Positions 1 through 6,870 of a stretch of DNA of 19,305 bases are shown in pieces (position 1 is the first letter of the stretch; every line of letters begins with the position of its first letter). A model generated the notes under the pieces. The model saw nothing but the letters and a program-made list of their open reading frames with translations. It was not told the origin of the DNA and ran no database searches. This stretch comes from JBFHES01 sp041584015 (GTDB lineage: Bacteria; Bacteroidota; Bacteroidia; Bacteroidales; M50B96), in contig JBFHES010000055.1 of the NCBI GenBank assembly GCA_041584015.1, forward strand, positions 1 through 19,305, read 5' to 3'. The position numbers and the translations under genes are program-made.

Positions 1-2286
1 GAGACTTTAACTGCTGTAATGACATATACTCCGTTTACTGCTACCACTCCAACGGTTTCAGGTTTAACTGCTGGTTCTTATCAGGTTGTTATTACTGATG
101 CTAATGGTTGCGAAACAAGCTTAGTTGTTGAAGTTGTTGAGCCAGATCCGATTGTTGTTCAAACAACAATGTCTGACTACAACGGATTTAACGTAAGCAC
201 TTGTGGCGCTACTGACGCTTGGATTGGTTTAACCGTAAGTGGCGGTGTTGCTCCTTATACATACCTATGGTCTGATGGTCAAACGGCAGATATGGCTGTT
301 GGTCTCGACTCAGGAATGGTAAGCGTTGTAATTACCGACGCTAGTATGTGTACGCAAACAATTGAGTTTAACATGACCGTGCTTTGTAACCCTGTTGTGG
401 TTGCATGTGTTGCTACGGATGTTACCTGCGCAAACAATAATGATGGTGAAGTTAATATTACTGTAACAGGTGGTATGGCTCCATTTACATATGCATGGAA
501 TAATGGTGCTACAACTGAAAATCTAATTGGTGTTACTGCTGGTACGTATGAAGTAACAGTAACTGATGCTTATGGACAAACAGCTGTATGTAGCTCTGTT
601 GTTAATCAAGGTTCTCAAATTCAGATCAGTTTCGATATCGTTCATAATACATGTTTTGGTGCCTCTGCAGGTTCTGTTGATTTAACAGTAAACGGTGGAA
701 CTGCTCCTTATACTTATGTGTGGTCGAATAGTGCAACAACATCATTCATTGATAACCTACCTGCCGGAATTTATGGTTGTATGGTATTCGATGCTAATGG
801 TTGTTCAGTTGGATTCAATATTGAAATTTATGACGGAACACCTATCGTAATCAATAGTGTTGTAACAGATGCTACTGTATTTGGTGCTGCTGACGGTTCT
901 ATTGCTCTTGCAGTAACTGGCGGTGATGGTGTTTATACTTACAGCTGGAGTAATGGTGAAACAACTAATATTAATACTGGATTAGTTGCCGGAACTTATA
1001 CTGTTGATGTAACTGACGGTGGTGGTTGTATGGCTTCTGCAACTTATGTTGTTGATGAGCCGGTTGCTACATTCCCATTAGAAGTTTCTTCTATTGTTTC
1101 TACTCCTGTAACATGTTCAGGTGGAACTGACGGTACTGTTGACCTAGAGGTAGCGTATGGAAATCCTCCATATACTTATGCTTGGAGTAATGGTGCAACA
1201 ACTCAAGACTTAACTGGCGTTGCTGGTGGACTATATGAGGTAACTGTAACAGACGGAACAACTACTGTAACTGCTAATGTTACTGTAGACGAAGCTCCTG
1301 CTGCTATGTCTTACTCATCAACTGTTACAAACGCTACTTCTTGTCAGCCTGACGGAAGCATCGTACTTTCAGTTGCTGGTGGTATGGCTCCTTACACTTA
1401 CTTATGGAGCACCGGTGCAACAACTGCTGATTTAGTTGGTGTTGCTGGTGGTAGCTACGAAGTAACTATTACAGATGCTTATGGCTGTACACTTGAGTCA
1501 GGTGCTATTGCTGTTACAGCTGATATGATGGTGATTTCAATGTTTACAACGCATAATGCATGTTTCGGTGATGCTAATGGTTCTGCACTTGTTCTTGTAA
1601 CTGGTGGAGCTCTTCCTTACTCATTTGCTTGGTCAAGCGGTCAAACGTTTGAATATATTGATGGCTTAACTGCTGGTTCTTACTTTGTAACTGTAACCGA
1701 TGGTAATGGTTGTCAATCAATAGCTGAAGCTGTTATTACAGAACCTGCTGAGATTATTGTACAAATTGTACCAAATCCAATTGGTTTAACGGCTAGTGTG
1801 GTAAGCGGAAACGTAGGTGCTGTTACATACTTATGGAGTAACAATAAGCCGTTCCAGAGTATTAAAGGTTTAACAGTAGGTGCAACTTACTGCGTAACTG
1901 TAACTGATGAGAATGGTTGTATTGGAACTGCTTGTGCAGTGTACACTGGTATCTTCAGCTTCTCTAAAGACAACAGCTTATTTGCTTTTGGTCAGAAACC
2001 AAAGACTGATGATGTTGATGTAGCTGATAAGATTGCTGATATTAATGTTTATCCAAACCCAACTAAGGAAGGTAAGTTCTTTGTTGATCTTTCTACTTTA
2101 GATTATACTTCTGCTACTCTTGAAGTAATTGATGGTTATGGTAAATTAGTTAAAGTAGTTGATGTTGCTGAAGGAAGTGATACTCAGGTTTATGTTGAGA
2201 TACCTAATGCAAGCGCTGGATTATATTTCATCAGAGCAATCTATGACAATAATGTAATTACAAAACGATTGATTATTACACAATAA
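1..2286 (+). CDS. SprB-repeat secreted surface protein with T9SS C-terminal sorting domain (5' partial)
   Basis: This is the C-terminal part of a large secreted protein. The frame is already open at base 1, so the gene begins before the window and the first ATG (19) is internal. Most of the visible 761 residues are repeats of about 75 residues with the signature PYTYxWSxGxTT, then a turn like GxTAGxYxVTVTDxxGC, as in SprB-type adhesin repeats. Many units carry two cysteines. The last about 80 residues (nt 2041-2283) match a type A T9SS C-terminal domain: it opens with INVYPNP, has an ASAGLYF motif, and ends in a basic KRLIITQ strand. By family knowledge this tail directs export across the outer membrane and is cleaved, often with attachment to the surface. 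The role is probably adhesion or gliding surface structure, but the specific function is unknown. A strong terminator follows 23 bases after the stop. Confidence 0.9.
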   Translation, partial: ETLTAVMTYTPFTATTPTVSGLTAGSYQVVITDANGCETSLVVEVVEPDPIVVQTTMSDYNGFNVSTCGATDAWIGLTVSGGVAPYTYLWSDGQTADMAVGLDSGMVSVVITDASMCTQTIEFNMTVLCNPVVVACVATDVTCANNNDGEVNITVTGGMAPFTYAWNNGATTENLIGVTAGTYEVTVTDAYGQTAVCSSVVNQGSQIQISFDIVHNTCFGASAGSVDLTVNGGTAPYTYVWSNSATTSFIDNLPAGIYGCMVFDANGCSVGFNIEIYDGTPIVINSVVTDATVFGAADGSIALAVTGGDGVYTYSWSNGETTNINTGLVAGTYTVDVTDGGGCMASATYVVDEPVATFPLEVSSIVSTPVTCSGGTDGTVDLEVAYGNPPYTYAWSNGATTQDLTGVAGGLYEVTVTDGTTTVTANVTVDEAPAAMSYSSTVTNATSCQPDGSIVLSVAGGMAPYTYLWSTGATTADLVGVAGGSYEVTITDAYGCTLESGAIAVTADMMVISMFTTHNACFGDANGSALVLVTGGALPYSFAWSSGQTFEYIDGLTAGSYFVTVTDGNGCQSIAEAVITEPAEIIVQIVPNPIGLTASVVSGNVGAVTYLWSNNKPFQSIKGLTVGATYCVTVTDENGCIGTACAVYTGIFSFSKDNSLFAFGQKPKTDDVDVADKIADINVYPNPTKEGKFFVDLSTLDYTSATLEVIDGYGKLVKVVDVAEGSDTQVYVEIPNASAGLYFIRAIYDNNVITKRLIITQ
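163..1950 (+). repeat. Tandem SprB-like protein repeats, period about 225 bp
   Basis: The conserved Trp codon of the repeat signature falls at 268, 496, 721, 946, 1183, 1405, 1630 and 1834. The spacings are 228, 225, 225, 237, 222, 225 and 204 bases, that is 68-79 residues. Seven units are complete (163-1764), the tail of another precedes them, and a shorter divergent unit (1765-1950) leads into the linker before the sorting domain. The repeats are diverged at DNA level, so this is an old protein-level duplication, not a recent expansion. Confidence 0.85.
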
Positions 2287-2308
2287 TCGAAAGTTGAACA
2301 TATAAAGA

Positions 2309-2335
2309 AAGCCCGGAGTGATCCGGGCTTTTTTT
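2309..2335 (+). terminator. Rho-independent terminator of the repeat protein
   Basis: A 9-bp perfect stem, AAGCCCGGA (2309-2317) and TCCGGGCTT (2322-2330), closes a GTGA loop and runs straight into a T tract to 2335. It lies 23 bases after the stop codon of the repeat protein. Confidence 0.9.
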
Positions 2336-2357
2336 ATGCTTTAAAGTAGAGCAAAAT

Positions 2358-2376
2358 CAGGATGGATTTCATCCTG
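2358..2376 (-). terminator. Possible weak terminator hairpin after the omega-amidase gene
   Basis: CAGGATG (2358-2364) and CATCCTG (2370-2376) form a perfect 7-bp stem with a 5-base loop. Read on the minus strand it follows the omega-amidase stop by about 33 bases and is trailed by ATTTTGC, only a partial U tract. It could end that transcript, but the tail is poor. Confidence 0.4.
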
Positions 2377-2409
2377 GCTTAACAGAGTTGGATTGGTTTA
2401 GTCCTAGCG

Positions 2410-3186
2410 TTATTTCTTAATGATGAATTGATCTGCATCCAGATATGTTGGGAACTTTTCCTTAAACTTGTTTAGATCGCTTAAAGAGAATGTAGCTGAA
2501 AGTACACAATCTTTCGCTGCTGCATCAGCTATGAGGTTTCCCTTATAGTCGAATATTACCGAATCTCCAGAATATTTAGTCCCATTGCCATCTTCCCCTA
2601 TTCTGTTTATGCCGATGGTATAACATTGGTTTTCCAATGCTCTTGCCTTCAATAGCGATAGCCAAACATCTCGGCGTGCCGATGGCCAATTTGCCGAATA
2701 AACTAGCACCTGGTAGTTGGTATTATTCCTGCTCCAAACGGGGAATCTTAAATCGTAGCATATGAGAGGTCGTATGAGCCAGTTTTTGAGCTTAAAATTT
2801 AATATGTTATTACCTGCTGAGAAATGATCGTTCTCGTCAGACATGCGAAATAAATGCCGTTTATCGTAATGCTCAACTGTTTTGTCGGGGTGCGCAACTA
2901 ACAGGCGATTAAATACCTGATTGTTTTCTTTAATGATTGCACTTCCGGCGATGCTTGCATTTTTTTCCATTGCCATGGTCTGCATCCAGTTAATCGTACT
3001 GCCCGACATGGTTTCGGCAAGGTTTGCCGAGTTCATGGAAAAACCAGTGGTGAACATTTCAGGTAGTAGAATAAGGTCTGATTCGGCTTCAATACTGCTT
3101 ATTATTGTGCCAAACTTTTGCAGGTTAGCGCTTATGTCTTCCCAGATAATTTCTGACTGAATGACGGATACATTTAATTTACTCAT
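2410..3186 (-). CDS. Omega-amidase, nitrilase superfamily (YafV/Nit2-like)
   Basis: A 258-residue carbon-nitrogen hydrolase. The Glu-Lys-Cys triad of the nitrilase superfamily is visible: E43 in LLPEMF, K109 in HYDKRHLF and C143 in LICYDLRFP. The segments YDKRHLFRMSDEN and HFSAGN are typical of the YafV/Nit2 branch, which hydrolyses 2-oxoglutaramate and 2-oxosuccinamate to the 2-oxoacid and ammonia. The substrate is inferred from this resemblance. There is no signal peptide, so the enzyme is cytoplasmic. The length is normal, and the ATG start is supported by the N-terminal beta strand (LNVSVIQ) beginning at residue 4. It lies downstream of icd on the same strand, with a terminator-like hairpin ending only 8 bases before its start codon and no visible Shine-Dalgarno sequence. 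Confidence 0.88.
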   Translation of the reverse strand: MSKLNVSVIQSEIIWEDISANLQKFGTIISSIEAESDLILLPEMFTTGFSMNSANLAETMSGSTINWMQTMAMEKNASIAGSAIIKENNQVFNRLLVAHPDKTVEHYDKRHLFRMSDENDHFSAGNNILNFKLKNWLIRPLICYDLRFPVWSRNNTNYQVLVYSANWPSARRDVWLSLLKARALENQCYTIGINRIGEDGNGTKYSGDSVIFDYKGNLIADAAAKDCVLSATFSLSDLNKFKEKFPTYLDADQFIIKK

Positions 3187-3189
3187 AAT

Positions 3190-3214
3190 AAAAAAGGCCG
3201 GTTTATACCGGCCT
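3190..3214 (-). terminator. Terminator between icd and the omega-amidase gene
   Basis: AGGCCGGT (3195-3202) and ACCGGCCT (3207-3214) form a GC-rich 8-bp stem with a 4-base loop. On the minus strand it is followed by a run of T (3194-3190). It lies 24 bases past the icd stop and ends just before the omega-amidase ATG at 3186, so it may terminate icd transcripts or control access to the next gene. Confidence 0.8.
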
Positions 3215-3237
3215 AATATATTGAAAATGTATGATTA

Positions 3238-4464
3238 TTAATTCAGTTTTGCCTGTAAGTTGGCGTCGAGCGCATCAAGGAATTGTTCAGTTGTTAAATA
3301 GTGCTCTTCCTTTAAATCTTTTCCGTGAATAGTCAAGGCAAGGTCTTTAGTCATTTTACCGCTTTCAACAGTTGCTACACAAACTTCTTCAAGAGCAGTG
3401 CAGAAATCTATTAATGGCTGGTTGCCGTCTAATTTGCCTCTAAAAGCAAGTCCACGTGTCCATGCAAAAATAGATGCAATTGGGTTTGTTGACGTTGGTT
3501 TACCTTGTTGGTGCATTCTGTAATGACGGGTAACTGTTCCATGCGCAGCTTCCGCTTCCATTGTTTTGCCATCAGGTGTAACTAAAGTTGAAGTCATCAA
3601 ACCTAATGAACCAAATCCCTGTGCCAAGGTGTCTGATTGAACGTCACCATCATAATTTTTACAAGCCCAAACAAAAGCACCTTCCCACTTAAGAGCTGCA
3701 GCTACCATATCGTCAATTAAGCGATGTTCGTATGTGATACCTGCTGCGGCAAATTTTTCTTTGTAATCACTCTGATAAATATCTTCGAAGATGTCCTTAA
3801 AACGGCCATCGTATTTCTTTAGAATAGTATTTTTAGTCGATAGATACAAAGGCCATTTCTTCATTAATGCCTGATTAAAGCATGAATGTGCAAAGCCTTT
3901 AATTGAATCATCGGTATTATACATTGCTAATGCAACACCATCATCATCGAAATTATACACTTCGAATGACTGCTTTTCGCCTCCGTTTTCTGGTTCAAAA
4001 GTAATAGTGAGCTTTCCTTTCCCTTTTGTAAGGAAGTCTGTAGCGCGATACTGATCTCCAAAAGCGTGACGACCAATGCAAATAGGTTGTTTCCATCCAG
4101 GAACCAATCGTGGTACATTTTTAATCATTATTGGCTCACGAAAAACTGTTCCGCCTAAAATGTTTCTGATGGTTCCGTTCGGAGAACGATACATTTCTTT
4201 CAGGTCAAACTCTTCAACGCGCTGCTCGTCGGGAGTAATGGTAGCACATTTAATTCCTACACCATATTTTTTTATTGCTTCAGCTGAATCAACTGTAACC
4301 TGATCGTTGGTTTCATCGCGATATTCCATGCCAAGATCGTAATACTTAATATCCAGATCAAGATATGGGAAGATTAATTTGTCTTTAATGAATTGCCAGA
4401 TGATTCTGGTCATTTCGTCACCATCAAGCTCTACAACCGGATTCAGGACTTTTATTTTTTCCAT
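3238..4464 (-). CDS. icd: NADP-dependent isocitrate dehydrogenase, animal/dimeric type
   Basis: This enzyme oxidatively decarboxylates isocitrate to 2-oxoglutarate with reduction of NADP+, in the cytoplasmic TCA cycle. The 408-residue protein follows the human IDH1/IDH2 type almost column by column rather than the E. coli type. Visible landmarks are LDGDEMTRIIW (13-23), the substrate loop SPNGTIRN (94-101) with R100 and R109, GRHAFGD (131-137) with R132 at the same number as human IDH1 R132, metal ligands D251 and, in YDGDVQSD, D274 and D278, and the NADP-contact segment HGTVTRHYR (309-317). No key residue is missing. The ATG start gives a normal N-terminus. About 120 bases separate it from the upstream HPt-like gene, and I could not find a convincing promoter there. 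A terminator follows. Confidence 0.97.
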   Translation of the reverse strand: MEKIKVLNPVVELDGDEMTRIIWQFIKDKLIFPYLDLDIKYYDLGMEYRDETNDQVTVDSAEAIKKYGVGIKCATITPDEQRVEEFDLKEMYRSPNGTIRNILGGTVFREPIMIKNVPRLVPGWKQPICIGRHAFGDQYRATDFLTKGKGKLTITFEPENGGEKQSFEVYNFDDDGVALAMYNTDDSIKGFAHSCFNQALMKKWPLYLSTKNTILKKYDGRFKDIFEDIYQSDYKEKFAAAGITYEHRLIDDMVAAALKWEGAFVWACKNYDGDVQSDTLAQGFGSLGLMTSTLVTPDGKTMEAEAAHGTVTRHYRMHQQGKPTSTNPIASIFAWTRGLAFRGKLDGNQPLIDFCTALEEVCVATVESGKMTKDLALTIHGKDLKEEHYLTTEQFLDALDANLQAKLN

Positions 4465-4584
4465 TTTAAATACTTTTGTACGTTGGTTTTCAAATCGTTT
4501 CTAAAGGGCTCTAAAATTAGTCAACCTGAACATATCTACCAAATAATATATATAGAAACCTGTATGCGATTGTGTGGAATGTTT

Positions 4585-4950
4585 TTATCCCCGGTTTAGC
4601 AGAGATTTAGCATGCTCCAGTTCTTTAATTATCTGAGGGGCTATGGTATCGAAATGTTGAACAATGGCCTTCATCTCTTCACTATCCTTTTTCTTGTGGC
4701 ATAATTTTTCAAGGTTGCTTAACTGCAACGACAGATCATTTAATCCAACCAATGGAAATTTTTCTTTTGCCCAATAGGACGATTCTCCCATAAGGACATA
4801 GTTTCCACCTGCATAATATTCTGTTATTTCTTTGTGGTAGAGGTTCACATTTAAGATCGAAAGTCGCAGCATTTCATCAATAATCTCTGTTTTACCTATG
4901 GAGTGCTTTTCAAGATAATCAAGATTGATATGTTCGTATTTGTTATTCAT
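4585..4950 (-). CDS. Small HPt-like helical protein lacking the phospho-accepting His
   Basis: A 121-residue protein, probably all helical, with no signal peptide or membrane segment. Its layout resembles a stand-alone histidine phosphotransfer (HPt) domain: an opening INLDYLEKH (8-16), an acidic helix (21-45), then SYWAKEKFPLVGLNDL (58-73), which lines up with the HPt core AHKxKSSxxxxGxxxL. In that alignment the usual active histidine is Tyr59, flanked by S58 and W60, and the core Gly is G69. The rest (QLSNLEKL, then IIKELEHAKSLL) fits the last two helices. If the alignment holds, the protein cannot relay phosphate in the usual way and might act as a binding or regulatory domain. The assignment rests on pattern memory only. 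It sits alone between the POT transporter terminator and icd, on the same strand as both, with no response regulator or kinase nearby. Confidence 0.6.
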   Translation of the reverse strand: MNNKYEHINLDYLEKHSIGKTEIIDEMLRLSILNVNLYHKEITEYYAGGNYVLMGESSYWAKEKFPLVGLNDLSLQLSNLEKLCHKKKDSEEMKAIVQHFDTIAPQIIKELEHAKSLLNRG

Positions 4951-5003
4951 GGTTCAAATTTGGGATTTAAACAGCAACTATTCAAATTAGTTTTGTCGGG
5001 ATA

Positions 5004-5037
5004 TAAAAAAGGCTGTCAATAAAAATTAACAGCCTTT
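5004..5037 (-). terminator. Terminator of the POT transporter gene
   Basis: AAGGCTGT (5009-5016) and ACAGCCTT (5029-5036) form an 8-bp stem with a 12-base AT-rich loop. On the minus strand it is followed by six T (5010-5005, partly paired). It lies 22 bases after the transporter stop codon and before the HPt-like gene. Confidence 0.8.
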
Positions 5038-5058
5038 TCGGTATATCTTGAGTGATGA

Positions 5059-6579
5059 TTATTTAGCTACTCTTTCAAGCCACTTAACCATGAACATAAT
5101 TGTAAACATTGAGATAGCACAAGCTACAACAAAAATACTCCAGGTCATCCAGATTGGAATTGATTCGTAAAGAATTGCTCCAATAAATAATAAACCATTA
5201 CCAAGTGCAGTTGCACCTAACCAACCACCTTGCATCAAACCTTGATACTGTGGAGGAGCTACTTTAGAAACGAATGAAATTCCCATTGGGCTAATGAATA
5301 GCTCAGCAACAGTTAAGATAAAGTAGGTTCCTAAAAGCAAATATGGAGTCACTTTAGCTGCATCTGTTAAAGGAGATCCATCCATACTAGGACTAATCTC
5401 TGAGAAAAGAGGTACACCTAATGATCCAAATGCCATAACAACAAAGGCAACTGCGGCAATACCCATACCTATAGCTATCTTCTTAGGTGTTGAAGGCTCT
5501 ATGTTTCTGGCACGTAACCAACCAAATACAGCTACAACAATAGGAGTAAGGAAGACAACAAAGAATGGATTCATTGATTGGAAGATCTCTGCAGAGAATT
5601 CCCATGAACCTACCTTAAGTAAGGTGTAATCCTTCGCAAACATGGTTAATGTTAATCCATTTTGGTGGAAAGAGAACCAGAAGAAAATAACAACAGCAAA
5701 TACAGCTAATAATGCATACATGCGCTGAGCAACTTCTTTTGCTTCCATTTTAATTTCATCTGTAATTTCACCAGGAGCTGCTTTAGCTTTTGGATCCGGG
5801 AATCCTTTTTTGTTCACTAAAAAGACAACAGTAGAAATAGCCATGGCAATAATTGCAATACCAAAAGCATAATGGAAACCTTCGTTAAATACATTCAAAT
5901 ACTCGTTTGAGAAAGCAGTTAAATCTGTAACAACAGAATCAGAAGCATCATTGGCATATTGCTGATATTTTGCAATATTCTCACTTGTCATATTGCCACT
6001 TAAGAATGCGTGACTTTGCTCCGGAAGACTTGCGTCATAAGAAAATCCGTTTGAACCTAACCACCAGTTTCTAATACCTACTGCAGTAAATGGAGCGAAA
6101 ATAGCACCAACATTGATAAATGCATAGAATAGCGAGAAACCTGAATCTCTCATTTTACCATACTTCTCGTTGTCATACATTTGACCAACTAAAGCCTGAA
6201 GGTTACCCTTAAACAAGCCATTACCAAAAGCAATGACAAACAAACCTCCAATTGACAATGATAAGAATAGAGGAACATTTGAAACTGGAGTAGGAGTAGG
6301 AAAGGCCATAATAACATAACCAACACCCATAAGAATTAAACCGGTAAGGATAGTGCCCTTAAAGTTTTGAATTCTGTCTGCAATAATACCTCCAACCAAA
6401 GCAAGAATGTAAATTGAGAAATAGAAACCGGAATAAATATATCCAGCATCTGTACCACTTAGACCAAATTTAGCTTGTAAGAATAATACAAGAATAGCCA
6501 TCATGGTGTAAAAACCAAATCGCTCGCCCATATTGGCTAAAGAGGCAGCAATTAATCCTTTCGGATGTCCTTTAAACAT
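5059..6579 (-). CDS. POT/PTR family proton-dependent transporter (MFS fold)
   Basis: A 506-residue inner-membrane transporter of the proton-coupled oligopeptide family. Evidence is the N-terminal NMGERFGFYTM (16-26), matching the POT ExxERF helix, the following LVGGIIADR loop, GNGLFKGNLQALVGQMY, FSLFYAFINVGAIFAPF, and a late segment LTVAELFISPMGISFVSKVAPPQYQGLMQG typical of the family's C-terminal half. Many hydrophobic segments are spaced as in a 12-14 helix protein. I start at the ATG at 6579 (MFKGHPKGL), not at the in-frame ATG 27 codons earlier. The extension is unlike the family N-terminus, and a promoter -7 element (6617-6624) lies inside it. In the ExxER motif the first acidic residue is Asn16, while E19 and R20 are kept. 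Substrate: probably peptides, by family only. A terminator follows. Confidence 0.88.
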   Translation of the reverse strand: MFKGHPKGLIAASLANMGERFGFYTMMAILVLFLQAKFGLSGTDAGYIYSGFYFSIYILALVGGIIADRIQNFKGTILTGLILMGVGYVIMAFPTPTPVSNVPLFLSLSIGGLFVIAFGNGLFKGNLQALVGQMYDNEKYGKMRDSGFSLFYAFINVGAIFAPFTAVGIRNWWLGSNGFSYDASLPEQSHAFLSGNMTSENIAKYQQYANDASDSVVTDLTAFSNEYLNVFNEGFHYAFGIAIIAMAISTVVFLVNKKGFPDPKAKAAPGEITDEIKMEAKEVAQRMYALLAVFAVVIFFWFSFHQNGLTLTMFAKDYTLLKVGSWEFSAEIFQSMNPFFVVFLTPIVVAVFGWLRARNIEPSTPKKIAIGMGIAAVAFVVMAFGSLGVPLFSEISPSMDGSPLTDAAKVTPYLLLGTYFILTVAELFISPMGISFVSKVAPPQYQGLMQGGWLGATALGNGLLFIGAILYESIPIWMTWSIFVVACAISMFTIMFMVKWLERVAK

Positions 6580-6616
6580 ATTTGTTATTTTAAGTTCAAC
6601 ATTTTTTACAAGTTGA

Positions 6617-6624
6617 CAAATATA
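6617..6624 (-). promoter_or_regulatory. Bacteroidota -7 promoter element for the POT transporter
   Basis: On the minus strand the sequence reads TATATTTG, an exact TAnnTTTG match, about 38 bases before the chosen transporter ATG. I see no clear -33 TTTG at the expected distance. Confidence 0.5.
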
Positions 6625-6749
6625 AAAAGGTTTTCCATAAATAATAATCGAATAAGTCATATCGGAAAATTATAATTCCGCAAATCATCTTTGCATTGTT
6701 TATTTTGTACGTAAGCACGCAGTACGTTACTTTTTATACTTTGAGAGCT

Positions 6750-6840
6750 GGATTCGGCAAGTCGAGATTGTTTATAATTCATTAAAACTGCGCTTGTAAG
6801 GCCGTTTTTAGCTAATAATTTTTTGATAATTGCCGAATCC
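6750..6840. repeat. 11-bp perfect inverted repeat upstream of nnr
   Basis: GGATTCGGCAA (6750-6760) and TTGCCGAATCC (6830-6840) are exact reverse complements, 69 bases apart. The second arm lies between the -33 and -7 elements proposed for nnr, where a repressor would act. It could be a pair of operator half-sites or the closing stem of a structured RNA. The intergenic stretch 6580-6870 otherwise shows only the two divergent promoters and AT-rich sequence. Confidence 0.45.
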
Positions 6841-6851
6841 TTTTAAATTTG
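6822..6851 (+). promoter_or_regulatory. Bacteroidota promoter for nnr
   Basis: TTTG (6822-6825), an 18-base spacer, then TAAATTTG (6844-6851), an exact TAnnTTTG -7 element. Transcription would begin about 10-15 bases before the nnr ATG at 6871, leaving a very short leader that contains AAAAAAGGAA as a weak ribosome site. Confidence 0.6.
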
Positions 6852-6870
6852 TATAAAAAAGGAATTAGCT

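Noticed and set aside
163..1950. Regular repeats as a possible CRISPR or DNA-level tandem array
   Set aside because: The period is about 225 bp, the units are diverged in DNA, and they encode a continuous protein repeat in one frame.
6580..6660. 27-codon N-terminal extension of the POT transporter from the ATG at 6660
   Set aside because: It is unlike the family N-terminus, and a TAnnTTTG element lies inside it. The start at 6579 fits better.
6668..6677. AATTATAATT palindrome in the POT-nnr gap
   Set aside because: A short, purely AT palindrome expected by chance in this base composition.
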